Shown here: piece after piece, positions 1-7,940 of the stretch
Layout: each line of letters begins with the position of its first letter
Numbering within the stretch: the stretch's first letter is position 1
Assembly (NCBI GenBank): GCA_020629815.1
Contig: JAHDCN010000009.1
Coordinates: 1 to 26,418, forward strand
Source: Verrucomicrobiota bacterium
GTDB taxonomy: Bacteria > Verrucomicrobiota > Verrucomicrobiia > Verrucomicrobiales > DEV007
Direction of reading: 5' to 3'
Length of the DNA: 26,418 bases
Program-made: the position numbers and the translations under genes
Notes under the pieces: model-generated
Seen by the model: only the letters and a program-made list of their open reading frames with translations
Database searches by the model: none
Told to the model about the DNA's origin: nothing

Positions 1-129
1 ATTGATGGGGTTTTCGCCGCCGGTGACATGCGCCGTGGACAAAGTCTGGTTGTCTGGGCGATCAACGAAGGCCGCGGTGCCGCTCGCGAATGCGATCGCT
101 ACCTGATGGGTACAACTCAGTTGCCCTGA
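1..129 (+). CDS. gltD: Glutamate synthase small subunit, C-terminal end (partial)
   Basis: The first 42 codons are open from the window edge to a TGA at 127-129; the 5' part lies outside. The encoded end contains [18 protein letters not shown] followed by NEGRGAAR and ends in LMGTTQLP. This is the conserved second dinucleotide-binding region and C-terminus of the NADPH-dependent beta subunit of glutamate synthase (GOGAT). In the family the protein passes electrons from NADPH through FAD and Fe-S centres to the large subunit GltB, which makes glutamate from glutamine and 2-oxoglutarate in the cytoplasm. Related FAD/NAD(P) oxidoreductases (for example preT or the sulfide dehydrogenase alpha subunit) share the fold, but the [14 protein letters not shown] block is typical of GltD. 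The next gene starts 17 bases downstream on the same strand. Confidence 0.9.
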   Translation: MDGVFAAGDMRRGQSLVVWAINEGRGAARECDRYLMGTTQLP

Positions 130-146
130 TTCGAGAAGGCTAGTGT

Positions 147-560
147 ATGAGAGCTGTCATTGTCGGAGTGTTCCTTTTATTGGGGGCACTGCCGACATTG
201 TTGGCTGAAGAATTGAGCCTAAAAGTTTCGGCGGTGATACCGCGTGATGCTGATTCGAAATCGGGCCTTTCGGCGGTTGCTCGTTTGTATGAGTATGATC
301 CGCGTTTGGCCGGTGCTGCTGCGAAAGAAATTTCCCGTGGTTCAAAGCACAAGATTACGCTGTCATCGATTCGGAAAACTCGAATCGGCTTTGAGTTGAA
401 AGGCCAACGGAAAAAGGACCGAAGTTACTACGTAACAATTTTCATCTACCCGAATCAGAAGTCTGACGAGCGACTGTACTTCATTGATGGCTTCCAGAAG
501 GTGTTGGAGAAAAAGAACACTGAGTCGATTGTAATTCCTCTGAAGCCTGTAACCCGCTGA
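147..560 (+). CDS. Small exported protein of unknown function
   Basis: This gene encodes 137 residues. The ATG is preceded at a good distance by GAAGG (about 7 nt spacing), one of the clearer ribosome binding sites in the window. Residues 1-20 form a signal peptide with a hydrophobic core (VFLLLGALPTLL) and a probable cleavage after LLA before EE, so the mature protein of about 117 residues should be periplasmic. It is rich in alternating beta-type segments (RSYYVTIFIYP; LYFIDGF; SIVIPLKPV) and in lysine and arginine, with no cysteine. I do not recognise a named family; the pattern suggests a small beta-sandwich. It lies directly after gltD on the same strand and could be cotranscribed, but nothing links it to nitrogen assimilation. 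It converges on the next gene with only 6 bases between the stops. Confidence 0.75.
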   Translation: MRAVIVGVFLLLGALPTLLAEELSLKVSAVIPRDADSKSGLSAVARLYEYDPRLAGAAAKEISRGSKHKITLSSIRKTRIGFELKGQRKKDRSYYVTIFIYPNQKSDERLYFIDGFQKVLEKKNTESIVIPLKPVTR

Positions 561-566
561 CCCGCC

Positions 567-1715
567 TTAATCGTAAAGTTGATCGATCAGGCGAAGAGAC
601 TTCTGATTGGGAAGAATCCCGGATTCCATTTGGTTCATCACATAACCAAAACTGATTCTATTCTCGGGATCTGCAAATGCATGGCTGCCTCCGGCACCAG
701 GTTGTCCAAATGAGTGCAGCCCGGGCCCAAATATTGCGCGTGCCTTCTTCTTGTTCTCATCAAGCGGATCCATCATCAAGCCTGCCTGCGAAAACCGGGT
801 CGGCAAAAGGAGGGTCTGGTCCAGTCCATTGGTTGCCGTGACTGCGAGCGACTTGCGAACTGCTGCTGGAATTACAGTGCAGTCCTGATTGACCAGGCTT
901 GAATAAAACTTCGCAAGCGCATGGGCGGAGCCGACCCCGCCAAGAGCAGGCAGACCTGCCTGAAGAAACTCAACTTTGTTGATGTCACTGAGCGCTTTCA
1001 TCCCGGAAGGCGAACTGAATGCCGCAAGGCTTACTGATTCCGGGTCTCTTACTCCCAGAGCTTTGTAAAACTCGCGCTCTTCCTGGGCAGGTTGAATTAT
1101 CTGAGGAGGGTAGATCAGAGCTATCCTTTCCAGCGCAGCTGCGGGAATGTCTCCAATCCAGAAATCGAGATGCAAAGGTATGGCAATTCGCTCGCGCCAG
1201 AATTTTCCCAACGAAAGTCCGCCGTGCATTCTTCGAACCAACTCATCGAGTAAGAATCCGATCATTCGCGGAGAATAGCCATGGGCAGAGCCGGGTTCCC
1301 AAAATGGCTCTTGAACTTCCAGTGCTTTGGCTACAGCGGAATGGTGCAAAATGTCCGGGCGGTTGTCCGGATCAAGAGCCGAAAGTCCAGACTGGTGGCT
1401 GAGCAACTGCTGAAATGTGAGACCGCTCTCTTTGGCTGCCTGCAGTTCCGGCCACACTTCTGAAACTTCGCTGGCAGCAGAAATTCCCGCATCGGATAAG
1501 GCGACAAGAAGCGTGACGGCAGCTGGAGCCTTGGTGGCGGACCAGACAGGGACGAGTGTGTCTTTCGTCCACTCTTTGTCCTTCTCTTTTGTCCGCCAGC
1601 CAGCGGCGAGAGAGAGCACCTCCTCACCGTTTTGCCAGACAGACACAGCAGCTCCTAATTCTCCGAGAGAGGAAAAGTTCTCCTCGAAGGCTTCGGTCAA
1701 TCCTTGCAAATTCAT
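567..1715 (-). CDS. Serine beta-lactamase-family hydrolase (class C-like/esterase)
   Basis: This gene encodes 382 residues, a usual length for the beta-lactamase/PBP4*/EstB family. The family signature is visible: S59-A-T-K62 (nucleophile Ser and general-base Lys in SxxK), Y147-S-P (the YxN-type motif, here YSP), and a glycine-rich C-terminal block GQPGAGGSHAF at about 337-347 in place of the KTG box. There is no signal peptide, so it is probably cytoplasmic and more likely an esterase or peptidase than a resistance enzyme. The substrate cannot be read from the sequence. It is the last gene of a leftward run, 13 bases after the TPR gene, and probably shares its transcript. The ATG start at 1715 leaves a normal N-terminus. 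Confidence 0.88.
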   Translation of the reverse strand: MNLQGLTEAFEENFSSLGELGAAVSVWQNGEEVLSLAAGWRTKEKDKEWTKDTLVPVWSATKAPAAVTLLVALSDAGISAASEVSEVWPELQAAKESGLTFQQLLSHQSGLSALDPDNRPDILHHSAVAKALEVQEPFWEPGSAHGYSPRMIGFLLDELVRRMHGGLSLGKFWRERIAIPLHLDFWIGDIPAAALERIALIYPPQIIQPAQEEREFYKALGVRDPESVSLAAFSSPSGMKALSDINKVEFLQAGLPALGGVGSAHALAKFYSSLVNQDCTVIPAAVRKSLAVTATNGLDQTLLLPTRFSQAGLMMDPLDENKKKARAIFGPGLHSFGQPGAGGSHAFADPENRISFGYVMNQMESGILPNQKSLRLIDQLYD

Positions 1716-1728
1716 TGATTGCGAATGC

Positions 1729-2214
1729 CTACCCGTTCGCGCGCTTTTGGAGTAACTCCTTTAGCGGCTCGAGATCTGGATCAGAGATTGCCTTCTCCAA
1801 ATGACCCGGTGACATTTCGAAGGCTCGGTTGAGCCAGGCCATAGCAGCATCTTTCTTTCCGAGTGAAAGGTCATAACATCCCAGGTTGTAAAAATACACT
1901 GGCTCGCGGCGGAGAGAGGTGGGGCCGTTTTGCAGATGCTCTTGAGCTTCTGTTGTTCTCCCTAATTCGTGAAGGCAGAAAGCACCCTGAATAAATCCGG
2001 CATGATTCTCTGGATACGAATCACACAGTTCCCGGCTCAGTTTTAATGCGCCTTCCAGATCTTTTTGATTCAATGAGATGATAATGCGCATCTCCATTGC
2101 TTCCGCAGACCGCTGCTTGGAAAGAGGTAATGCATCAAGGCACCCGGTTGCCTCCTGGAGCATACCAAGATCGATGTAGCCACGGGTTTCTTCGAGCCAA
2201 AGTGGTTCGTCCAT
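1729..2214 (-). CDS. TPR-repeat protein
   Basis: This gene encodes 161 residues from the ATG at 2214; an in-frame GTG at 2226 would add four residues. The protein is all-helical with tetratricopeptide spacing, for example ALKLSRELCDSYPENHAGF, then LHELGRTTEAQEHLQNG, then YNLGCYDLSLGKKDAAMAWL followed by NRAFEMSPGHLEKA. The C-terminus (SDPDLEPLKELLQK) is the pattern that often closes a TPR array. It has no signal peptide or membrane segment, so it is probably a cytoplasmic scaffold. It sits between the transglutaminase-like gene (42 bases upstream) and the beta-lactamase-family gene (13 bases downstream), which suggests one transcript. The partner is unknown; the neighbouring membrane proteins are the obvious candidates. 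Confidence 0.85.
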   Translation of the reverse strand: MDEPLWLEETRGYIDLGMLQEATGCLDALPLSKQRSAEAMEMRIIISLNQKDLEGALKLSRELCDSYPENHAGFIQGAFCLHELGRTTEAQEHLQNGPTSLRREPVYFYNLGCYDLSLGKKDAAMAWLNRAFEMSPGHLEKAISDPDLEPLKELLQKRANG

Positions 2215-2256
2215 ATTTGATGACACGCGCGAAGATTCTGCCTCAGACGACTAAAG

Positions 2257-4314
2257 TCAACCCAGGTTCCCAATCATCTTACGAATCTTTCGAAGATAGT
2301 CCCGCTCTTCGGCAGGGTTGCGGGTGCCATCTGCGTATCGGATTTCATACAGATACCGGATTGCATCAAACAGATTGGAATCTCCGACACCATTGGCTCG
2401 CAACTGGTTTCCATATTCACCGAGGGTTTGCCCTTTTTCTCGAGGTAGTTCGCAAACATCCCCTAGCTTCTGCAACAATCGGGATAACTCAGCCCGGAAA
2501 GCGCCGGATTGATCAGTAGTCGTCCTCGATATGGTCACCTTATTTCTACCCCGAGAAAGATTTCGGCGTTTGCGAAGCAAAAGGAAGCCCAGTCCGATAA
2601 CAGCAATTCCAATCAGTAACGGCAGAAAGTTGACCGACATCCAGTTCAAAGTGTTAATCAGAATTGAATCGGAAATCGAACCTTCCATCTCCACGTAGTC
2701 CTCTACTTTGGCAATGCTTTGGTAGCGGTCGAGTTCCAAGCCGGTCACTCTCCCCAGGGCGGGCTTCCTGTTTGCTGCCTCTGGAACCCGGGGAGTGGTG
2801 TCGAAAATTTGCCATGTTCCGTCCGCTGCTTGAATCTCCGGCCAGGAGTGGAAATCGCTATCGCGAAAAGCTATCACCAGACTCTTTTGGTCAGCTTGAC
2901 CTCCGGCATATCCGTAGGCGATTCGCGAAGGAATCCCGGCCGAGCGCAGCATCAAAACGGAGGCCGCAGCAAACAATTCACAGTGTCCTTTCTTTTCCGC
3001 GAACAGAAGGTTTTCGACCGGTGGAAGTCGATTCGGATTCCGATAACGCAGTGAATACTGACAATTCGCCTGAAGGTATTTCCGAATTGCGTTTGCGCGA
3101 TCCGGGGTTGGAATTGATTGCGTCAGTTCTTTCGTGAGTGATTCGATACGACGAGTGAGCTCAGTATCCGGTAGCTGAAGAAAAGGTGAGCTTGTATCGT
3201 CGGATGCAATCTCCGAATTCAATAGGCCGGAATCTGCGAAGGCTTGAACGCGCAGCCATTCGAATTCCTCCCGGGGAGCAATCTGATACCAGCCCGAGGC
3301 GAATTCATAAACCGAGTCAGTGGCAACCGAGTGAGTCTCGGGAAGCAGAGGTAACTGAGAAATATCAGACCTGTGGATCAGCATCGAATAGCTGAACGGC
3401 TGCTGCGGTTTTTCGCTGAGTAGGTGAGTCTGCGCATCGGCTGCACCGTCGTCAGAATCATAGATCCATTCACCTCGTCGCAACGGGGCAATACGGTTGT
3501 CGGTTTCGAATACGGCTACTGTTGAAGTGCGAACATAAAGGGGCTCGCGGAGCCAGCGGGTAAAAGTCTTCGGCTCATCCGCTTGCATATAGAACCGAAT
3601 TTGGTGTGTGAAAAAAATGTCCGCCTCATCGGATAACTCGCGGACACTGCTGTCGTTGCTGCTATCGCCTGAGCGAACTGCCTTTCGTGAATAGTCACTG
3701 AGTTCCTCTTCTTCTCCACTAAGCTTGATCCAACGATACAGTTTACTGGAGAATGTCTGCGCTGTGAGAGTTGCGAAGCCAACTAGCCCGCAAAGAGCAA
3801 GCATCGCCAACGATCCTTTCACGACATTGATTCGACTGGAAAACAGCTCATTCCAAATGATTGCAACAAAAGGCAGAGCGGTAATTGCCCGAATAGCCAA
3901 GGAGGGAAACTCGTAAGCTTCGACTCCTGCCAAAACCCAGATCAGTAGGGCACTGCCAATCAGCCCTGCCCAAAAAATCACAGAGCCGTATGCTCCCTTC
4001 TTCTGAAACTTTTGATTAATCCAGGCTTGGAGGAAACACCACCAGTGGAGAGATATTCCCAGGTGAAACGCATCAGGAAGTTCCGCCAGAAATACATTCG
4101 CCTGACCGGTTCGAAACAGATACCACTGCGCTGTGCCCACGACCAGAACAACACAGATAGCTGTTAGTCGGCTCCCTGCGCCTGCGAAACGGCGTGCGAG
4201 CCAGCCGATAGGAATCAGCAGCATCGAGATTCCCATGGGCACAGGTGAACCGGAAAGCAGCCAGGCAGCGACGCAATCGAACAGTATCACGATAGCAAAA
4301 AGGCCAGCTGTCAT
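2257..4314 (-). CDS. Transglutaminase-like membrane protein (DUF3488/TgpA type)
   Basis: This gene encodes 685 residues. The N-terminal ~190 residues hold six to seven hydrophobic segments (DUF3488-like), followed by a periplasmic region and a transglutaminase-like core. The Cys-His-Asp triad is intact: C445 in KGHCELFAA, H489 in SDFHSWPEI and D505 in WQIFDTTP. A further membrane helix lies at about 560-580, with a cytoplasmic DUF4129-like tail after it (LGEYGNQL; AIRYLYEIRYADG). The order matches the TgpA family of inner-membrane transglutaminase-like proteins with an external catalytic domain; the natural substrate of such proteins is mostly unknown. Its ATG overlaps the stop of the upstream DUF58 gene by four bases (ATGA), which indicates translational coupling. 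DUF58 and TgpA-like genes are commonly paired in bacteria, usually with a MoxR AAA+ gene, which is absent here. Confidence 0.93.
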   Translation of the reverse strand: MTAGLFAIVILFDCVAAWLLSGSPVPMGISMLLIPIGWLARRFAGAGSRLTAICVVLVVGTAQWYLFRTGQANVFLAELPDAFHLGISLHWWCFLQAWINQKFQKKGAYGSVIFWAGLIGSALLIWVLAGVEAYEFPSLAIRAITALPFVAIIWNELFSSRINVVKGSLAMLALCGLVGFATLTAQTFSSKLYRWIKLSGEEEELSDYSRKAVRSGDSSNDSSVRELSDEADIFFTHQIRFYMQADEPKTFTRWLREPLYVRTSTVAVFETDNRIAPLRRGEWIYDSDDGAADAQTHLLSEKPQQPFSYSMLIHRSDISQLPLLPETHSVATDSVYEFASGWYQIAPREEFEWLRVQAFADSGLLNSEIASDDTSSPFLQLPDTELTRRIESLTKELTQSIPTPDRANAIRKYLQANCQYSLRYRNPNRLPPVENLLFAEKKGHCELFAAASVLMLRSAGIPSRIAYGYAGGQADQKSLVIAFRDSDFHSWPEIQAADGTWQIFDTTPRVPEAANRKPALGRVTGLELDRYQSIAKVEDYVEMEGSISDSILINTLNWMSVNFLPLLIGIAVIGLGFLLLRKRRNLSRGRNKVTISRTTTDQSGAFRAELSRLLQKLGDVCELPREKGQTLGEYGNQLRANGVGDSNLFDAIRYLYEIRYADGTRNPAEERDYLRKIRKMIGNLG

Positions 4315-5465
4315 ATCGCCAAATTAGGTCGTTTCGAAGTCCGTCTGAATATTCGCGAAACGGCTTCGGGATCGATGCAAATCACATCTTTATTTTGGGC
4401 GGTTGCCGACTTCTCCCAACCTGAACACGGAGAGCAACCGATTACGAAAAGCTGGTCGCATTCCGGGAACGACTGTATTGGCGCGAGGGCCTTGCGTGCA
4501 TCCGAGATGGGGAGGAATTTCGTGCGGGCCAGTAAATCCAAAACCGCCATCTTGCCCACTTTTGCCGGAACTTCAAAAGGCGCATCGCTACTGGAAGGAA
4601 TGCGAACCAATAGCGGTATTTCAAGAGAGCAAAAATGAAGAATTAAGCCCGTCGTAATTCTCAAGGCGACCTCAAAACGTTCGGGCTGCACCAACTCTCC
4701 CGGCGGTGAATAGGGGTGCAACAAAATGCCATACTGATTAGGGCGCGGCAGCGGAGGGTCCGTTTCTCGAACAACAAGATGATCTGACCGCGTGGAGGCC
4801 GGCCAATGGATGCGCTTTACGGAGTCGCCGGGTTGAAACTCACGCAAGGTCCGGAATTCTCCGGCCTGGTCAGGTTGAAGCACCGAATGCATCGCGGCTT
4901 CCTGCTCGACTTTCTCCAGCACCCGGGAAAGGAATGCAGGAATCAGTGGGCGGGGCATTACCATGATCCCCGATTCAGATTCAGACTGAGGTAGGTCAAA
5001 CTCACCCCGCAGTCTGGCGTCATATAAACCCATAGGCCATTGCGACCGAATTTGAAAGGTGGAGCCAATATTCCAACCGCGTCGGAAGAGTCGGCCAGTC
5101 CATTGCAGAGGAATACTTTCCCCGGCACGAACCAGTGTAATATCCAGTTTGCCAGACATCCCGTCAGTCAGACTGCAGTCGGATAAATGAATACGCTTCT
5201 TTGTATTGATCAGTGTGCCGGTGATCTCGAATGGCTCACCAAGAAACACCCGCTTCGGCAAGGCTCGGGTAACCTTCAATCCCTGAAGCTGCTTTTGCGC
5301 CAGCCACCGCGCCAGCGGCAGAAGGAGAAGACCAATGAGCCCCAGCAGCATCAACGGGCCGGAGAAGGTCACCAAACCCCAGATCAGAATTCCCAGACTC
5401 GTCCAGAACAATACAGCCCCCGAAGGCTGCAGATGAATTTCAATGGTTGTGTTCGTCTGATTCAA
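4311..5465 (-). CDS. DUF58 domain protein, membrane anchored
   Basis: This gene encodes 384 residues if translation starts at the TTG at 5465. No ATG lies near this end, and the two N-terminal membrane segments (about 16-35 and 37-55) need this start. A beta-rich region follows (LGEPFEITGTLIN), then the DUF58 core with its hallmark block GEFRTLREFQPGDSVKRIHW and STRSDHLVVRE at about 202-234. In the family this region leads into a VWA-like fold; the proteins are thought to act with MoxR ATPases and transglutaminase-like partners in envelope maturation, but the biochemistry is not established. It starts 8 bases after the stop of the oxidoreductase gene and overlaps the next gene by four bases. 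No Shine-Dalgarno sequence is evident before the TTG. Confidence 0.9.
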   Translation of the reverse strand: MNQTNTTIEIHLQPSGAVLFWTSLGILIWGLVTFSGPLMLLGLIGLLLLPLARWLAQKQLQGLKVTRALPKRVFLGEPFEITGTLINTKKRIHLSDCSLTDGMSGKLDITLVRAGESIPLQWTGRLFRRGWNIGSTFQIRSQWPMGLYDARLRGEFDLPQSESESGIMVMPRPLIPAFLSRVLEKVEQEAAMHSVLQPDQAGEFRTLREFQPGDSVKRIHWPASTRSDHLVVRETDPPLPRPNQYGILLHPYSPPGELVQPERFEVALRITTGLILHFCSLEIPLLVRIPSSSDAPFEVPAKVGKMAVLDLLARTKFLPISDARKALAPIQSFPECDQLFVIGCSPCSGWEKSATAQNKDVICIDPEAVSRIFRRTSKRPNLAI

Positions 5466-5473
5466 CGCGGTGT

Positions 5474-6763
5474 TTAAATTTCGAAGCCATCCCGATAGCT
5501 TTCGCGGGACCAGTATTTTTCCCCTTCGGGATTATCGACAAGTTTACCGGTGTTCGGATCAACTTCAACGGCACCTCCAGTGCGGTAGGCAATGTTTCCG
5601 TAGTGACATAGCATCGCTCCAATCTGGGCATCGTTTATCGGCTGATTTAAAGCAGCATCTTCCCGGATGGCATCAGCAAAATTGGTGAAATGGGGAACGT
5701 CGCTCGGTGCGTCCTTATTTCGGGCAATCTCTTTTCCATCGAGGTCGTAGGCCACAAAGTTCGCAGTGGAAAAATCCATCATTCCTCCGGTGCCATAGAC
5801 TTTGACGAATCCCGTCGACTCCGGTTTGCGACGGTGACAGGAGCTGCTTTCCCAGCTGATCCCTTTTTTACCGTAGTCAAACACAGCGTAAGCAGTGTCC
5901 GGCGTTTCCTGATCATCATCAAAATGATAGCGACCGCCGTTGCAGGTAACCCTTTTGGGATAGTCAACGCCCAGCGCCCAGCGGGCAACATCGAGAGAGT
6001 GAACGCCATTATTCGCCAGCTCACCGCCGCCATACATCCAGTGCCAGTGCCAATTGTAGTGAACCAGATTATCCTTGTAGCGCTGGTCCGGCACGGGGCC
6101 CTGCCACATGGTCCAGTCGAGTTCTGCGGGAGGATCCACCAGTTTGCCTTTGCCAATTCCCGGTCTTTGATTCGCATACCAACAGCGTGCGTACAGGAGA
6201 TCGCCAATTAACCCCGACTTCAGTTTCTGCATGCCTTCGATCATGCCGGAGTAGGACCGCCGCTGAGTGCCGAGCTGCACCTTGCGATTGGTTTCGCGCG
6301 CCACGTCCACCATTCTGACTGCCTCGTGGCCATTGTAGCTGCCGGGCTTTTCGACATACACATGCTTGCCGGCTTTGCAGGCCATAATCGTTGCCGGCGC
6401 ATGCCAGAAGTTGGGAGCCGCAATGGAAATTGCATCTAACTCGGGATCGTCCAGCATCTGCCGAAAGTCGGTCACTTTTTGCGGCTCCTTTTGCTGCTTG
6501 CCTTTCATTGTATTCGCCCCTGATGCCAAACGGTCTTTGTCGACATCACAGACGTAGGCGATCTCAGTATTCGGAACGTCGAGAAAAGCGCGAATGTGCC
6601 CTTTGCCACGGCCCAGTCCCATGACGCCTACCCGGAGACGTGAATTGGCACCCTTTGCCTGACCCAGTAGCAAATTCGGCACGGCAGCAGCTGCACCGAG
6701 TGCAGTGCCAGTTTGTAGAAATTTACGACGAGTCTTTGGGCGTGATTCGGAGTTCTTTTCCAT
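5474..6763 (-). CDS. Tat-exported Gfo/Idh/MocA family oxidoreductase
   Basis: This gene encodes 429 residues from the ATG at 6763. A GTG at 6823 would add 20 residues, but it would bury the twin-arginine signal that otherwise begins near the N-terminus (TRRKFLQTG at 11-19, then an Ala-rich core and an AKGA-like cleavage region). A Rossmann NAD(P)-binding motif, GVMGLGRGKGHIRAF, follows at about 46-60, with the conserved EKP at 138-140, whose lysine is catalytic in the family. The C-terminal domain carries GGGELANNGVHSLDVARW, typical of the expanded Gfo/Idh/MocA subgroup of Planctomycetes and Verrucomicrobia. The expected role is oxidation or epimerisation of a sugar or cyclitol in the periplasm with tightly bound cofactor; the substrate is unknown. 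Two GGTC-N3-GACC dyads lie 70-105 bases upstream and may regulate it. The DUF58 gene follows after 8 bases. Confidence 0.92.
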   Translation of the reverse strand: MEKNSESRPKTRRKFLQTGTALGAAAAVPNLLLGQAKGANSRLRVGVMGLGRGKGHIRAFLDVPNTEIAYVCDVDKDRLASGANTMKGKQQKEPQKVTDFRQMLDDPELDAISIAAPNFWHAPATIMACKAGKHVYVEKPGSYNGHEAVRMVDVARETNRKVQLGTQRRSYSGMIEGMQKLKSGLIGDLLYARCWYANQRPGIGKGKLVDPPAELDWTMWQGPVPDQRYKDNLVHYNWHWHWMYGGGELANNGVHSLDVARWALGVDYPKRVTCNGGRYHFDDDQETPDTAYAVFDYGKKGISWESSSCHRRKPESTGFVKVYGTGGMMDFSTANFVAYDLDGKEIARNKDAPSDVPHFTNFADAIREDAALNQPINDAQIGAMLCHYGNIAYRTGGAVEVDPNTGKLVDNPEGEKYWSRESYRDGFEI

Positions 6764-6823
6764 ACGGAATTGTAGAAAAACACCGTTCAAGGAAAAGCCA
6801 AACCAAGGCGCAACTGCGGACAC

Positions 6824-6889
6824 AACAGGGTTAGGTCCCTGACCAAACAGGGTATGGTCTGCGACCTAACAGGGTTAACTCAAAGCTGA
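6824..6889. repeat. Three direct repeats of 22-bp period with two GGTC-N3-GACC dyads
   Basis: AACAGGGT begins at exactly 6824, 6846 and 6868, giving three copies with a 22-base period. Copies 1 and 2 agree at 16 of 22 positions; copy 3 decays after its first ten bases. Copies 1 and 2 each contain the inverted repeat GGTC-N3-GACC (6834-6844 and 6856-6866), also 22 bases apart, which puts the dyads on the same face of the helix. GTTAGGTC at 6830-6837 is in addition inverted at 6863-6870 as GACCTAAC. The block lies between the HIT stop and the oxidoreductase start, so a paired operator for the oxidoreductase is the simplest reading. A dispersed intergenic repeat is the alternative. Confidence 0.6.
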
Positions 6890-6892
6890 TTT

Positions 6893-7237
6893 CTAACCCG
6901 GAGGCCACTCCATCTGCCTTCCTGCCAGTAGGTGAACGTGCAAATGCGGAACCGCTTCGCCACCGGCCTTGCCATTATTGATGACCAGTCGGAAGCCTTC
7001 ATCGGTGGAGTTGATGCCAAGCTCATTTGCCACCTTTCCTGCTGTTAACAGCAAGTGTCCCAAAGTGACTCTGTCCTGAGACTCCGCTTCACCAACCCGT
7101 GGAATTGGCTTTTTCGGAATGATCAGAATATGAATCGGCGCTTGTGGCTCGATATCTTTGAAGGCACAGCACAGATCATCTTCGTAGATAATATCGGCGG
7201 GAATCTCCCGGGCGATGATCTTTTCAAACAAAGTCAT
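6893..7237 (-). CDS. HIT family nucleotide-binding protein (HINT type)
   Basis: This gene encodes 114 residues, the usual length of bacterial HINT proteins. The histidine triad is intact at H98-L-H100-V-H102 (PHLHVHLLAGRQMEWPPG), and the N-terminus shows the family pattern FEKIIAREIPADIIYEDD and APIHILIIPKKPI. HINT proteins hydrolyse purine nucleoside phosphoramidates and related adenylates in the cytoplasm; the physiological substrate is usually unknown. The ATG at 7237 lies 6 bases after the stop of the upstream unknown gene, so the two are almost certainly cotranscribed. The stop is followed closely by the 22-bp repeats. Confidence 0.95.
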   Translation of the reverse strand: MTLFEKIIAREIPADIIYEDDLCCAFKDIEPQAPIHILIIPKKPIPRVGEAESQDRVTLGHLLLTAGKVANELGINSTDEGFRLVINNGKAGGEAVPHLHVHLLAGRQMEWPPG

Positions 7238-7243
7238 TGGGAA

Positions 7244-7807
7244 TCACTGGTTCACGGTGATCTCCAGATCCGGCCAAAGGCGGGCGGCTTGTTTCTTTTT
7301 CTTCTCAAGAAACGATTCGATCTCAGCTTTCAATAAATCGCAACGGCGTGTCCATTTTCTGGAAGAGGACAAGCGCCGAACACACTGTGTGAGTCCGTGA
7401 CACTCTAGGCTGAGCGCTCCACCGGTAGCGGCGGAAAGAAATTGTAACTCCAGAAGATGAAAGAATGCCAGTTCGTAGCCGGCACCTGCGCGACGGGCCA
7501 ATTCATTCAGAGAAATGCGTACGGGTGGGGGAGTCTTGTCCATATTCTCCGCCACATTGTTGAGGCCCATTTTCAAGAGAGTCGTGTCGATTTGATCGAG
7601 TAAAACATCGTGGTCGATCACGCTCCCCTGATAATGATTCGTCAGATAATTCTCAACTCCACGGGAAATATCTTCGGCCAGCCAGACGGGGACATTTGTG
7701 CCAGTGGCGGCATTGGTAAACTTGTTTGTTAGCCACTCGGGTTGGCAGAGAGTAACGCTATCTCTGCCGACTCGAATGAGCGGCATGTTGGTTGGTAGTG
7801 CAATCAT
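7244..7807 (-). CDS. Conserved-looking protein of unknown function, possible ATP-cone-like N-terminal half
   Basis: This gene encodes 187 residues from the ATG at 7807; a second ATG at 7786 (MPLIRVGRDSV) would give 180 and cannot be excluded, since neither has a clear ribosome binding site. I do not recognise a named family. Residues 8-85 resemble the layout of an ATP-cone: a short IRVGRDSV strand pair, then a helix (PEWLTNKFTNAA), a helix VWLAEDISRGVENYL, a hinge YQGSVIDHD, and a helix LLDQIDTTLLKMGLNNVAEN. This resemblance is by eye only. The second half is helical and Leu/Ala-rich and ends in a Lys-rich coil (FLEKKKKQAARLW). There is no signal peptide or zinc ribbon. It lies between nrdR (133 bases upstream) and the HIT gene (6 bases downstream) on the same strand. 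Confidence 0.75.
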   Translation of the reverse strand: MIALPTNMPLIRVGRDSVTLCQPEWLTNKFTNAATGTNVPVWLAEDISRGVENYLTNHYQGSVIDHDVLLDQIDTTLLKMGLNNVAENMDKTPPPVRISLNELARRAGAGYELAFFHLLELQFLSAATGGALSLECHGLTQCVRRLSSSRKWTRRCDLLKAEIESFLEKKKKQAARLWPDLEITVNQ

Positions 7808-7894
7808 GGCAGATGCCCGTGCAATGTGTGGTCGGAATTCAGCTTTCCGGGGGAGGATCGATTTCAGGAAAGGGAATCTCGTTCTTACATTCTC

Positions 7895-7940
7895 GGTTGT
7901 TGTGCTGTGTTAGTGTGTCGTGTGTTTGTGTTGAGTGTGT
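7895..7940. repeat. Imperfect (GT)n-rich tract
   Basis: About 46 bases made almost only of GT, GTT and GTG words with a few interruptions lie directly after the nrdR stop codon. On the coding strand of the flanking genes the tract reads as a CA-rich stretch (ACACAC words). It is in the leader region of the downstream unknown gene. It forms no hairpin that I can see. It may be simple slippage-prone sequence or an unstructured, C/A-rich leader. Confidence 0.5.
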
